A stretch of 64,000 nt of DNA from contig NZ_FXTA01000006.1 in assembly GCF_900182645.1 (NCBI RefSeq), forward strand, positions 293,334 through 357,333, given 5' to 3'. Positions 8,153 through 17,444 of this stretch are shown here, piece by piece. The position numbers and the translations under genes are program-made. Under the pieces are notes generated by a model, which saw only the letters and a list, made by a program, of their open reading frames with translations, ran no database searches and was not told the origin of the DNA. Within the stretch, counting starts at the first letter, position 1; the number at the start of each line of letters is the position of its first letter. This stretch comes from Flavobacterium resistens (GTDB taxonomy: Bacteria; Bacteroidota; Bacteroidia; Flavobacteriales; Flavobacteriaceae).

Positions 8153-10255
8153 ATGAAGAAGATATTATTTAGTTGTCTGTTTATTTTTGTTTTAAACCTG
8201 TTTACAAATGCACAAGAATTAAAATCACCTGATGGAAATTTGAAGTTGGAATTTCATTTAGATTCAGCTGGAAGCCCTGTTTATTCTTTGGATTTTAAAG
8301 GAAAAGAAGTATTGAATAAAAGTAAAATGGGATTTATTCTGAAATCAGATATTTTGCTAAATAAAGATTTTAAGATTACTGATTCTCAATTTCAATCGGA
8401 AAACAGTGTTTGGCAACCCGTTCTTGGAGAACAAAAAGAAATCAGGAATAATTATAATGAAATGAGAATTTCGTTAGAGCAGGAAAAAAGCAAAAGAAAG
8501 CTAATAGTATGTTTTCGTTTGTTTAATGACGGATTAGGTTTTCGTTATGAATTTCCTGTTCAGGAAAATTTGCGACATTTTATAATTCAGGAAGAAACAA
8601 CCGAATTTAATCTAACCGGAGATCATAAGCTTTTCTGGATTCCGGGCGATTATGACACAAACGAATACAGTTATACGACTTCAAAAATATCTGAAATGCA
8701 AGCTTTAGTTTATGATGCCGTACATGTACCATTAGCCGCGCAAAGTACGATTAAAAATTTAGCGACACAGACACCGCTGATGATGAAGACTAATGAGGGG
8801 CTTTATATTAATATTCACGAAGCAGCTTTAAAAAATTATCCGGCAATGTGTCTGAATGTGAACGATAAAACTTTTTCATTAAGTTCACATCTTGTTCCCG
8901 ATGCAGTGGGCAATAAAGGATATATTCAGACAGGAAGTTTTACACCTTGGAGAACAGTTGTTGTCAGCGACGATGCCCGAAATATATTGGCTTCAAAAAT
9001 GATATTGAATCTTAATGAACCTTGCAGTTTTGAAGATGTTTCGTGGATTAAACCAGTAAAATATATTGGTGTTTGGTGGGAATATTTTACAGGAGTCGGA
9101 TCGACTTGGGCTTATTCGGATAATCAGGATGTAGTAATTGGCAAGACTGATTTTTCTAAACTAAAGCCAAATAACACGCACGGAGCAAATACCAAGCATG
9201 TCAAAGAATATATTGATTTTGCTTCTTCAAATGGTTTTGATGCTGTTTTGGTTGAAGGATGGAATGAAGGCTGGGAAGATAATACAGCTTTTAAAAAAGA
9301 GCGTATTTACAGTTTTACAAAAGCTTATCCAGATTTTGATGTAAAAGAACTAAGCGAATATGCAAAGCAAAAAAAGATAAAAATCATTATGCATCATGAA
9401 ACTACATCTTCAGCTTCAGAATATGAAAGACAACTAAATGATGCCTTAGATTTCATGACCGCCAATAATTATAATGCTGTAAAAACAGGATATGTTGGTC
9501 CAATTATTCCGAGAGGAGAACATCATGACGGACAGCAAATGGTGAATCATTATACCTATGTAGCAACTGAGGCAGCAAAACATAAAATTATGGTAGATTC
9601 ACATGAAGCGGTTCGTCCAACTGGTTTACACAGAACATATCCAAACTGGTTTGCTCAGGAATCGGCGCGAGGAACCGAATTTGAGTCTATGGAAGGAATT
9701 CATCCAGATCATACTACTATTTTGCCATTTACAAGATTAATGGGTGGTCCAATGGATTATACGCCAGGAATATTTCAAGGTGATTTGTCAGTTTACGGAT
9801 CTAAGAAAAATAAATTGAGTACAACAATTACGAAACAATTGGCATTGTACGTGACGATGTATAGTCCGTTACAAATGGCAGCTGATTTGCCTGAAAATTA
9901 TATCCGATTTAAAGATGCCTTTCAGTTTATTAAAGACGTTGCTTTAGATTGGGATGAAACCTATATTCTGGAAGCTGAACCTGGTGATTATATTACAATT
10001 GCAAGAAAAACAAAGGGAAAACAAGAATGGTTTGTGGGTGGCATTACAGATGAAAATTCACGTACAGCTTTGATCGATTTTAGTTTTCTTCCGGCAGGAA
10101 AATCATTTACAGCAACTATTTATGAAGATGGCAAAACAGCTGATTATAAAACAAATCCGCAGTCGTATAACATTCGGAAAATAACCGTAAATAGTAAAAG
10201 TAAATTGAAACAAAAATTGGCTTCTAGCGGGGGAGTGGCCATTTCGATAAAATAG
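8153..10255 (+). CDS. Glycoside hydrolase family 97, SusB-like inverting subtype (alpha-glucosidase-like)
   Basis: From the ATG at 8153 the protein is 700 residues and begins with a clean signal peptide (MKKILFSCLFIF...TNAQ); an in-frame ATG at 8132 would put the start immediately behind the operator and is less likely. The architecture is the GH97 N-terminal beta-sandwich (to about 280), a TIM barrel (about 300-590) and a C-terminal beta-sheet domain. The HEAVRPTG motif (Glu485) followed by RTYPN and ESARGTEFE matches the inverting SusB-type branch; retaining alpha-galactosidase members lack this Glu. The predicted activity is therefore removal of alpha-linked glucose in the periplasm. It heads a unit with manA (29-base gap) under a LacI-type operator, in a mannoside locus, so its substrate may be glucose caps on mannans rather than starch. 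Confidence 0.88.
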   Translation: MKKILFSCLFIFVLNLFTNAQELKSPDGNLKLEFHLDSAGSPVYSLDFKGKEVLNKSKMGFILKSDILLNKDFKITDSQFQSENSVWQPVLGEQKEIRNNYNEMRISLEQEKSKRKLIVCFRLFNDGLGFRYEFPVQENLRHFIIQEETTEFNLTGDHKLFWIPGDYDTNEYSYTTSKISEMQALVYDAVHVPLAAQSTIKNLATQTPLMMKTNEGLYINIHEAALKNYPAMCLNVNDKTFSLSSHLVPDAVGNKGYIQTGSFTPWRTVVVSDDARNILASKMILNLNEPCSFEDVSWIKPVKYIGVWWEYFTGVGSTWAYSDNQDVVIGKTDFSKLKPNNTHGANTKHVKEYIDFASSNGFDAVLVEGWNEGWEDNTAFKKERIYSFTKAYPDFDVKELSEYAKQKKIKIIMHHETTSSASEYERQLNDALDFMTANNYNAVKTGYVGPIIPRGEHHDGQQMVNHYTYVATEAAKHKIMVDSHEAVRPTGLHRTYPNWFAQESARGTEFESMEGIHPDHTTILPFTRLMGGPMDYTPGIFQGDLSVYGSKKNKLSTTITKQLALYVTMYSPLQMAADLPENYIRFKDAFQFIKDVALDWDETYILEAEPGDYITIARKTKGKQEWFVGGITDENSRTALIDFSFLPAGKSFTATIYEDGKTADYKTNPQSYNIRKITVNSKSKLKQKLASSGGVAISIK

Positions 10256-10284
10256 AAATTAAAAAAAAAATTAAACATTTAAAT

Positions 10285-11253
10285 ATGAATACAATAATTT
10301 ATCCATTACAGTTTGAACCAATTCTGAAAGAAAGAATTTGGGGCGGAGAAAAATTAAAAACGCTTCTTAATAAACCAATTGTTTCTCCTATTACAGGTGA
10401 GAGCTGGGAATTATCAACAGTTGAAGGTGATGTAAGTGTTGTAATAAACGGTTATTTAAAAGGAAAATCTTTAACAGAATTAATTGAAGATGCTCCAAAT
10501 GAAATTTTAGGAACTGCAGTTTATGCCCGATTTGGAAAGCAATTTCCGCTACTTTTTAAGTATTTAGATGCCAGAGAAGATCTTTCAATTCAGGTGCATC
10601 CTAATGATAAATTGGCTAAAGAACGCCATAATTCATTTGGAAAAACTGAAATGTGGTACGTAATGCAAGCTGATACGGATGCGCGAATTATTGTTGGTTT
10701 TAAAGAAGATTCAAGCAAAGAAGAATATTTGGAAAATCTAAACAATAAAACTTTGGTTTCGATTTTAGATGATGTAAAAGCCAAAGCAGGCGATGTATTC
10801 TTTCTGGAAACAGGAACAGTTCATGCGATAGGGGCAGGTTTGGTTGTGGCCGAAATTCAGCAAACCTCGGATATAACCTATCGTTTATACGATTTTGACA
10901 GAACAGATGCAGAAGGAAACAAACGTGAATTGCATGTAGATTTGGCATTAGACGCTATTAATTACAGTAAAGTTCATACGTATAAAAATTACGAGAAAGT
11001 CGAAAATAAATCAAATGTTATTGTCGATTGTCCTTATTTTACCACCAATATTATTCCGCTTGACGGAGAAGTTGATTTTTCGAAATCAGGGGAGACTTTT
11101 ACCGTTTACATGTGTACAGAAGGTGGTTTTAAAATTGAAATCGAAGGTGAAACTTATTCTTATATAAAAGGAGATACAATTTTGATTCCGGCAGCAGTAA
11201 AAACCTTTACAGTAAAGGGAACAGCTTCAATTTTAGAAGTATTTATCTCATAA
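10285..11253 (+). CDS. manA: Mannose-6-phosphate isomerase, class I
   Basis: A 322-residue cytosolic cupin protein of the short bacterial type I phosphomannose isomerases. The zinc-ligand motifs are all present: QVHPND (Gln and His), KTEMWYV (Glu) and GTVHAIGAG (His). The substrate-side motif YRLYDFDR also matches. It converts mannose-6-phosphate to fructose-6-phosphate, the step that feeds released mannose into glycolysis. It follows the GH97 gene by 29 bases and is probably co-transcribed under the same operator. Together with the ROK kinase at 26174 it completes an intracellular mannose route, which supports mannose as the main product of this locus. Confidence 0.94.
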   Translation: MNTIIYPLQFEPILKERIWGGEKLKTLLNKPIVSPITGESWELSTVEGDVSVVINGYLKGKSLTELIEDAPNEILGTAVYARFGKQFPLLFKYLDAREDLSIQVHPNDKLAKERHNSFGKTEMWYVMQADTDARIIVGFKEDSSKEEYLENLNNKTLVSILDDVKAKAGDVFFLETGTVHAIGAGLVVAEIQQTSDITYRLYDFDRTDAEGNKRELHVDLALDAINYSKVHTYKNYEKVENKSNVIVDCPYFTTNIIPLDGEVDFSKSGETFTVYMCTEGGFKIEIEGETYSYIKGDTILIPAAVKTFTVKGTASILEVFIS

Positions 11254-11366
11254 AATAAGAGCATTCAATTTTCAGTAGAAAAAATTAATATAGCATATAA
11301 ACCTTGTAAATACTGAGGAATATATGTTATATTAACTCTAAAAAAATGATTCATTCAAAAAAATAT

Positions 11367-11386
11367 TTACAAAATCGTTTTAGTAA
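11367..11386. promoter_or_regulatory. LacI-type operator 2 (upstream of lacI)
   Basis: TTACAAAATCGTTTTAGTAA is a 20-bp imperfect palindrome (8 of 10 paired positions) centred on CG. It shares the right half GTTTTAGTAA exactly with the site before susC. A TATATTTG -7 element sits at 11399-11406, so the operator covers the upstream promoter region of the regulator gene, pointing to autoregulation. Confidence 0.65.
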
Positions 11387-11398
11387 TCATTTTTAATA

Positions 11399-11406
11399 TA
11401 TATTTG
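11399..11406 (+). promoter_or_regulatory. Predicted -7 promoter element of lacI
   Basis: TATATTTG fits TAnnTTTG exactly. No clear TTTG lies 19 bases upstream; that position is inside operator 2. The distance to the ATG at 11450 gives a leader of about 35-40 bases. Confidence 0.4.
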
Positions 11407-11449
11407 TGAAATAATTAATAACCGCTTAATAAAAAAATTAACTTCTTCA

Positions 11450-12460
11450 ATGAAAAAAATAACTATAAAAGATATTGCTACAGAAGCTGAAGTTTCTATA
11501 TCTACGGTATCTTTTGTTATTAATGGTAAGGGAGAGAAAATGGGCATTAGTGCAGCGGTTATTAAAAAAGTGCAGGATGTTGCTGAAAGTCTGAATTATA
11601 GACCTAGTATGATTGCAACCAGTTTAAGAACTGGAAAAACAAGATCAATTGGTCTTATAGTAGAAGATATTTCGAATCAGTTTTTTGCTGATTTGGCGCG
11701 AGTAATTGAAGATGAAGCAAAAAATATCGATTACAGGGTTTTCTATTGTAGTACCGGTGATGACGATGAACGTTCTGAGGAATTGATTCATAGTCTTTTA
11801 CAAGCAAATGTAGATGGTTTTATCATTACGCCGACTAAAAATTTGGAAGAGAAAATTGATCTGCTTTTAAAACTGAAAAAACCGGTTGTTTTAATTGATA
11901 GATATTTTCCAGGACAGCGAGTAAGTCATGTGGTTGTAGATAATTATGAAGCATCAAACTCGGCAACAAAATTCTTGATTAACAAAGGTTGTAAAAATAT
12001 TGCCGTTGTCAATAGTACCTCTGAAATGGTTCAGATGAAACTAAGGGAGGATGGATACAGAGATGCTTTAAAAGAAAATGGAAATTACAATGAAACGCTT
12101 GTTCTTCATATTGATTACCATAGTAATGAAGAAGGTAGAATTGCAGCAATTGTGAATTTTTTTGAAAAGAATCCAGACATTGATGCTGTTTTATTTTTAG
12201 CAAATTATATGGGACTTGCGGGCCTTCAGGCTTTTAGAAGAATAGGGATCAGTATTCCTGAAGATATTTCGGTAATTTGTTTTGATGATCATGACAGTTT
12301 TAAATTGCATACACCTACAATTACTGTTGTTGCACAGCCAATTGAAGATATTGCAATTAAATCAATACAATTGTTAATGAGTCAGATGACGGATATGGAA
12401 ACATTTAAAGTTGAAAAAAGTTTGAAAAAAGGAAATTTGATTATTAGAGAATCGGTTTAA
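11450..12460 (+). CDS. LacI/GalR family transcriptional regulator of the mannoside locus
   Basis: A 336-residue protein. Residues 1-~60 are a LacI helix-turn-helix with hinge (TIKDIATEAEVSISTVSFVINGKG ... VAESLNYRPSMIATSLRTGKT), followed by a periplasmic-binding-protein-like effector domain beginning SIGLIVEDISNQFFADL and including VLIDRYFPGQRVSHVVVDN and ICFDDHDSFKLHTPTITVV. The hinge has Leu-Arg in place of the usual Leu-Ala. It sits between manA and susC and has a matching palindrome in front of itself, in front of GH97-manA and in front of susC, so it probably controls all three units in response to a sugar or sugar phosphate from the pathway. LacI regulators of Bacteroidota PULs are less common than hybrid two-component or SusR types. 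Confidence 0.92.
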   Translation: MKKITIKDIATEAEVSISTVSFVINGKGEKMGISAAVIKKVQDVAESLNYRPSMIATSLRTGKTRSIGLIVEDISNQFFADLARVIEDEAKNIDYRVFYCSTGDDDERSEELIHSLLQANVDGFIITPTKNLEEKIDLLLKLKKPVVLIDRYFPGQRVSHVVVDNYEASNSATKFLINKGCKNIAVVNSTSEMVQMKLREDGYRDALKENGNYNETLVLHIDYHSNEEGRIAAIVNFFEKNPDIDAVLFLANYMGLAGLQAFRRIGISIPEDISVICFDDHDSFKLHTPTITVVAQPIEDIAIKSIQLLMSQMTDMETFKVEKSLKKGNLIIRESV

Positions 12461-12485
12461 TTTTTACGATGTTATTAAATAAAAA

Positions 12486-12514
12486 GAAAGAAAACGTTTT
12501 CGTTTTTTTTTACT
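12486..12514 (+). terminator. Probable terminator after lacI
   Basis: AAAACG (12491-12496), loop TTTT, CGTTTT (12501-12506), with the stem extendable on both sides by A-T and one G-T pair, ending in a T run to 12510. It begins about 25 bases after the lacI stop. The same bases can be read as a 12-bp palindrome GAAAACGTTTTC, so an operator role cannot be excluded. Confidence 0.5.
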
Positions 12515-12516
12515 CA

Positions 12517-12540
12517 TTTTACTAAATCGTTTTAGTAAAA
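12517..12540. promoter_or_regulatory. LacI-type operator 3 (upstream of susC)
   Basis: The best of the three sites: a 24-bp palindrome with 11 of 12 paired positions, core ACTAAATCGTTTTAGT centred on CG at 12528/12529, flanked by TTTT and AAAA. It lies about 200 bases upstream of the susC ATG, leaving a long leader of over 150 bases in which no clear TAnnTTTG was found. Confidence 0.75.
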
Positions 12541-12742
12541 TTTTAGAAAAATAGATCTGATTAGAATTTGTCTTTTTCGATATAAAATATTGATTTTTTG
12601 GAGAGTAGCAAAAAATTATAAAGCATAGTATTTAAAGGTGGAGATCTTTAAGTGCCTATTACAATTGAGTTCGAATTTATTACTAATTATTAAAAACAAT
12701 CACGTTAAAACAAACAAAAATCAAAACAAATAACCAAAAAAA

Positions 12743-15700
12743 ATGCTTATGAAACGAATTTTAGCAGTGTTAGGAATGGTATTGTTAAGCAGCCTTGGTG
12801 CTGTTGCGCAAAATCGATTAATAACAGGCATAGTTGCTGATGCAGAGAACAAGGGAATTGTTGCTGCATCCATTGAGGTTCAAGGAAAACCATTTAGCGC
12901 AGTTACTGACGCTGAGGGGAGATTTAAAATGAATGTTCCGGAAGGTAAGGTTACACTTAATGTATCTTCTATCGGTTTTGTAACAAAATCAGTAGTACTT
13001 CAGGAAAACGAAAACAGAGTTTCGGTTGTATTAATCGAAAATGCACAAGAATTAAAAGATGTTGTCGTAACTTCATTTGGAGTTAAAAAACAAAAGAAAG
13101 CTTTAGGTTACGCAGTTGGAGAACTGAAAGGAGATGACCTTACAAAGAATAAAGAAATTAACTTAGGAAATGCCCTTCAGGGAAAAATTGCCGGGGTTAA
13201 CGTTTCTGCGCCGGTTACAGGACCTTCTGGTTCAAGCCGTGTGGTTATTCGTGGAGCAACTTCGGCTTCTGGATTAAACCAGCCGTTGTATGTTGTAGAT
13301 GGTATTCCGATTGATAATAGCCAACAAGGAAATGCTAACATGTGGGGTGGAGCTGATAAAGGAGACGGAATGTCGTCATTCAATCCAGAAGATATTGCTT
13401 CTATGTCAGTATTAAAAGGTAGTGCTGCTTCTGCTCTTTATGGCTACAGAGGATCAAATGGTGTTATCTTGATTACGACAAAAAAAGGTAAAAACGGAAC
13501 TGGTTTAGGAGTAGATTTCAGTACAAATTCTACTTTCAATACACCAGCAAGTCTTTTGCATTGGCAAGATCAATACGGAGCGGGAGCGCCTGTAAACGGT
13601 GTTGCTACAAGATTCAGCGATTTGCAGGAACTTAGAGATTCTTACTATTTTGCTTGGGGAGATAAATATGACGGAACGCCTTCTCTTTCGCTTGACGGAA
13701 AAACAAGACCTTACCAAGCATATGGAAAAGACAATGTTGAAAATTTCTACAGAAACGGATATTCTTTCAGTAATACATTAGCGGTTTCTGGAGGTAATGA
13801 AACAACTAATTTCAGATTATCTTTTGGAAATACTAAAGATGAGTCAATTATGCCTGGAACAAATTTCGCAAGAAACAACGTGGCATTAAGCTTGAATTCG
13901 GCTCCAAACAAAAAAATAAGTATTGAGTCTAATGCGCAATATATTACAGAGAAAAGTCATAACCGACCTTATTTGAACGATTCGCCTAGAAATCCTTCTT
14001 TCCCAACCACTTTTATGACGCCGGGAACAGACATCAGATGGATTAGTGATGCTTATGATGCTAACGGTGGTGAAGCAGATTATTTTGGTGCAAACACATA
14101 TCATACAAATCCATATTTTGCTACTCAGGAGCCTTTAAATGACGACCTTAGAAAACGTTTCATTGGTTCTGCAAAAGTGAATTATAACATTACAGAAAAA
14201 ATTTATGCTAAAGGTGTTATTGGTATTGACGATATTAATTATGAATATACTGAAATCGAGCCTACTGGAATAAACTATAATCCTGGAGGATCTTACGAAA
14301 ACAGAGTAGAAGGTCGTACAGAGTACAATGCTTCTGGTTATTTAGGATACAAAGGTGATATCGTAAAAAATCTTTCATTAGATGCTTTTGTTGGAGCAAA
14401 CCGTCAACACAACAGATATAGTGGAATCAAAATGAAAGGAAATAATTTTATTGTTCCATTCAAATATTTCTATGGAAATACACAGCCGGATAAAACAGAA
14501 AAATTATTTTCTGAAAGTGAAGTAAATTCTCTTTTCTATTCTGCTGATATCGGATACAAAGATTTCTTATATGTAAGTTTAACAGGTCGTGAAGATTGGT
14601 TTTCTACTTTAGATCCATCAAACAACAGCACTTTTTACCCATCTGTAAGTTCAAGTTTCATTTATTCTGAAGTTATTGATATGCCAGAATGGATGTCATA
14701 CGGAAAATTCAGAGCAGGTTGGGGTAATGTAGGAGGAGCTTTGCCAGATGCTTATGCTTTGTCATTGACTTACACTGCGCCAGACGGGCAAACAGATTCT
14801 CAAGGACAACCAATTTTAGGTGTTAATGGAGAAACAGTTCCAAACAAATTCCTTAAACCTTATAATGTAAGTACAATCGAATTTGGTTTCGAAAATACTT
14901 TCTTCAATAACAGATTAAGTACAGATTTAACTTTCTACCAAAAAAGAACAACAAACGATATTGCTGATGCTGATATTTCTCAGGCTTCTGGTTACAGAAC
15001 AACAAAAATCAACGTTGGTGAAATCCTGAATAAAGGGGTGGAGTTTGCTGTGAATTTAAAAGCAGTTAAAACACCAAGTTTCTCTTGGAGTGTTGGATAT
15101 AATTTTGCTTACAATGACAGTGAAGTAATTAGTCTTTCGGATAAAATTACAACAAAATCATTGGAAGGAAACAGAGATTCTAGAGCTTCTGTAGTTTTAG
15201 AAAAAGGACAGCCTTTTGGAGTAATCAAAGCGTATGATTATTTAAGAGATGCAAGCGGAAACATTGTTCTTGATACAAATGGAAAATTCATGAGAGGAAA
15301 TCTAATCATTGCTGGTCAAGGTGTTGCACCAACTTCAATGGGACTTACAAATGATTTCTCTTATAAAAACTTTACACTTTCAGTTTTTGTTGATGCGAAA
15401 TTTGGAGGCGAAATTTATTCTGCTACAAACCAGTTAGGAACTCGTTACGGATTATCAGAAATCACACTTCCAGGTCGTGAAGGCGGAATCGCAGTATCAG
15501 GAAAAGACGTTAACGGAAATGCTGTAAACACAACAGTTTCTGCTTACGATTACTGGAGAAGCTACAGTGATGTAACATCAAATTTTGTTTACGATGCTGA
15601 TTTTGTTAAGCTAAGAGCGATCTCTTTTGCTTATAATTTCCCAAAAACATATTTGCAAAAAACTCCATTTCAATCTATCAGTTTAGCATTTTCTGCACAT

Positions 15701-15838
15701 AACTTATGGACAATTTATGACAAAGTGCCAAATATCGATCCAGAGTCTAACTATTCTAATAGTAATGCTCAAGGTCTTGAAAGAGCTTCTATGCCTTTGA
15801 CAAGAAATTATGGTTTAACGCTTAATGTCAAATTCTAA
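12743..15838 (+). CDS. SusC/RagA family TonB-linked outer-membrane transporter (PUL1)
   Basis: A 1031-residue protein with a signal peptide (hydrophobic ILAVLGMVLLSSLGAVAQ), an N-terminal carboxypeptidase-regulatory-like domain (about 25-105; ITGIVADAENKGIVAASIEV), then the TonB plug (about 110-240; KDVVVTSFGVKKQKKALG, VIRGATSASG, PLYVVDGIPIDN, YGYRGSNGVILITTKKG) and a 22-strand barrel ending LTLNVKF. It imports large oligosaccharides across the outer membrane with its SusD partner, which follows after 16 bases. A second ATG two codons downstream (12749) is an alternative start. Preceded by LacI operator 3. Confidence 0.95.
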   Translation: MLMKRILAVLGMVLLSSLGAVAQNRLITGIVADAENKGIVAASIEVQGKPFSAVTDAEGRFKMNVPEGKVTLNVSSIGFVTKSVVLQENENRVSVVLIENAQELKDVVVTSFGVKKQKKALGYAVGELKGDDLTKNKEINLGNALQGKIAGVNVSAPVTGPSGSSRVVIRGATSASGLNQPLYVVDGIPIDNSQQGNANMWGGADKGDGMSSFNPEDIASMSVLKGSAASALYGYRGSNGVILITTKKGKNGTGLGVDFSTNSTFNTPASLLHWQDQYGAGAPVNGVATRFSDLQELRDSYYFAWGDKYDGTPSLSLDGKTRPYQAYGKDNVENFYRNGYSFSNTLAVSGGNETTNFRLSFGNTKDESIMPGTNFARNNVALSLNSAPNKKISIESNAQYITEKSHNRPYLNDSPRNPSFPTTFMTPGTDIRWISDAYDANGGEADYFGANTYHTNPYFATQEPLNDDLRKRFIGSAKVNYNITEKIYAKGVIGIDDINYEYTEIEPTGINYNPGGSYENRVEGRTEYNASGYLGYKGDIVKNLSLDAFVGANRQHNRYSGIKMKGNNFIVPFKYFYGNTQPDKTEKLFSESEVNSLFYSADIGYKDFLYVSLTGREDWFSTLDPSNNSTFYPSVSSSFIYSEVIDMPEWMSYGKFRAGWGNVGGALPDAYALSLTYTAPDGQTDSQGQPILGVNGETVPNKFLKPYNVSTIEFGFENTFFNNRLSTDLTFYQKRTTNDIADADISQASGYRTTKINVGEILNKGVEFAVNLKAVKTPSFSWSVGYNFAYNDSEVISLSDKITTKSLEGNRDSRASVVLEKGQPFGVIKAYDYLRDASGNIVLDTNGKFMRGNLIIAGQGVAPTSMGLTNDFSYKNFTLSVFVDAKFGGEIYSATNQLGTRYGLSEITLPGREGGIAVSGKDVNGNAVNTTVSAYDYWRSYSDVTSNFVYDADFVKLRAISFAYNFPKTYLQKTPFQSISLAFSAHNLWTIYDKVPNIDPESNYSNSNAQGLERASMPLTRNYGLTLNVKF

Positions 15839-15854
15839 TCATAAAAATTGAAAG

Positions 15855-17372
15855 ATGAAAAATAGATATATAAAAATATTTTGTGTCGCAATTGTTAGTG
15901 CAATGACATTAGCAGGCTGTGACAAAGGATTCGAAGAAATGAATACGAATCCAAATGCTTTGACTGATCCGGCCGTAAAATCAATGTTCACACTTGCTGA
16001 AATTTATGTTGACGGACAGGATTATTCAAACACAAGAGGAAACAATGCTTATGCAGCTCAAATTGTACAGCACTTTTCTTCATTAGGAGGACCAGGTTCA
16101 AAATACACTTATTCTTCTGAGTATTCAGGTTCTCTTTTTGGAGAATCATACGGAAAAGGATTAAACCAGATTTTTCAGTTGATGTCTGTTATAAAAGACG
16201 CTCCGGATAATACAAATACGATTCAGGCATGCCGAATCATGAAGGTTTTCTTGTTCCAAAAATTGACAGATACTTATGGTGAAATTCCTTATTTCGAAGC
16301 CGGAAAAGGATATAACGGAAATATTTTTGCCCCAAAATATGATACACAAGAAGCTATCTACAATGACCTTTTAAAAGAATTAGACGAAGCTGGAGATGCT
16401 TTAGATGCTAACAAAGCATTTGTAGGCAATGCCGATTTGTATTACCAAGGTGATGTAACAAAATGGAAAAAACTGGCAAACTCTTTAATGTTGAGAGTAG
16501 CAATGCGTTTGTCGAAAGTAAATCCCGCAAAGGCAAAGCAATATGTTGAAAAAGCAGTTACAAAAGGTGTTTTTACTTCAAACGATGACAGTCTTGTTTT
16601 AAAACATGATGCAGGACCGCAGGGAGTTAAAACAAATCCAATTACTTCATCTTGGGTTAGAAATGATTTAAATGGAGGAGATGCTAACACAAAATACAGC
16701 AAAACCTTTATTGATTTATTGAAAAACAGTAATGATCCTCGTTTGAGAATTTACGCTAAACTTGAAGCGACAGGAAACAATAATCCTGCTAGCCAGCAAG
16801 GTCTTGCTAATGACGCAAAAGAATTTCCTGGAGGAGACAAAAAACTGTTTTCAGATCCAAATACTTCTACAGTATTACGTTTAGATGCTCCAACTTTGAT
16901 TATGTCTTATGCTGAAGTTAAATTCATCTTGGCAGAAGCAGCTGTAAAAGGCTGGAATGTTGGCGGAACAGCTCAAAAATTATATGAAGACGGAGTTAGA
17001 GCAGCTATGGAAGTTTTGGTAATCTTTGGAGACAAAGTGCCTGCAGTTTCACTTGCTGAGTACAATACTTATATCACAGCAAATCCGTTTAAAGCTGCCG
17101 GAACTGAAGCACAAAAAATTGAGCAGATTATTACTCAAAAATGGATTGTATTATTATTTAATGGTTTTGAAGCATTTTCTGAATACAGAAGAACTGGATA
17201 TCCAGTTTTAGTTCCTGTAAATGATCCTACAGGAGAAACTAAAGGAACAATTCCAAGAAGATTAATTTATGATCAGTCAGAATTAATCACAAATGCTGTA
17301 AATTACAAAGAAGCAATTTCGCGCCAAGGGTTGGATTTAATGACAACCAGAATTTGGTGGGATAAACAATAG
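15855..17372 (+). CDS. SusD/RagB family surface glycan-binding lipoprotein (SusD-like_2 type, PUL1)
   Basis: A 505-residue lipoprotein: hydrophobic signal then AGCDKGFEEMNTNPNALTDP, the latter typical of the SusD-like_2 branch rather than the classical SusD of starch. TPR-like helices follow, with motifs such as RIMKVFLFQKLTDTYGEIPYFEA and LMLRVAMRLSKVNPAKAK, and the C-terminal APTLIMSYAEVKFILAEAA and QKWIVLLFNGFEAFSEYRRTGYP. It sits over the SusC barrel and captures the glycan. It is encoded 16 bases after susC, with a strong terminator 28 bases behind it. The glycan bound must be inferred from the neighbouring mannosidases. Confidence 0.93.
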   Translation: MKNRYIKIFCVAIVSAMTLAGCDKGFEEMNTNPNALTDPAVKSMFTLAEIYVDGQDYSNTRGNNAYAAQIVQHFSSLGGPGSKYTYSSEYSGSLFGESYGKGLNQIFQLMSVIKDAPDNTNTIQACRIMKVFLFQKLTDTYGEIPYFEAGKGYNGNIFAPKYDTQEAIYNDLLKELDEAGDALDANKAFVGNADLYYQGDVTKWKKLANSLMLRVAMRLSKVNPAKAKQYVEKAVTKGVFTSNDDSLVLKHDAGPQGVKTNPITSSWVRNDLNGGDANTKYSKTFIDLLKNSNDPRLRIYAKLEATGNNNPASQQGLANDAKEFPGGDKKLFSDPNTSTVLRLDAPTLIMSYAEVKFILAEAAVKGWNVGGTAQKLYEDGVRAAMEVLVIFGDKVPAVSLAEYNTYITANPFKAAGTEAQKIEQIITQKWIVLLFNGFEAFSEYRRTGYPVLVPVNDPTGETKGTIPRRLIYDQSELITNAVNYKEAISRQGLDLMTTRIWWDKQ

Positions 17373-17400
17373 TTTTTAAATATTGGTTAGTTAGTTGAAT

Positions 17401-17444
17401 TAAGCCGGGTAGGAATACCTGTACCTCCTCCCGGCTTATTTTTT
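17401..17444 (+). terminator. Rho-independent terminator after susCD (PUL1)
   Basis: TAAGCCGGG (17401-17409) pairs perfectly with CCCGGCTTA (17430-17438), 20-base loop, followed by a T run. It separates the susCD unit from the downstream enzyme genes. Confidence 0.9.

Noticed and set aside
12490..12501. GAAAACGTTTTC as a separate LacI/GalR operator.
   Set aside because: It is a palindrome with central CG, but the same bases with the following T run make a plausible terminator for lacI, and the sequence does not match the three-site consensus. Kept only as an alternative in the terminator entry.
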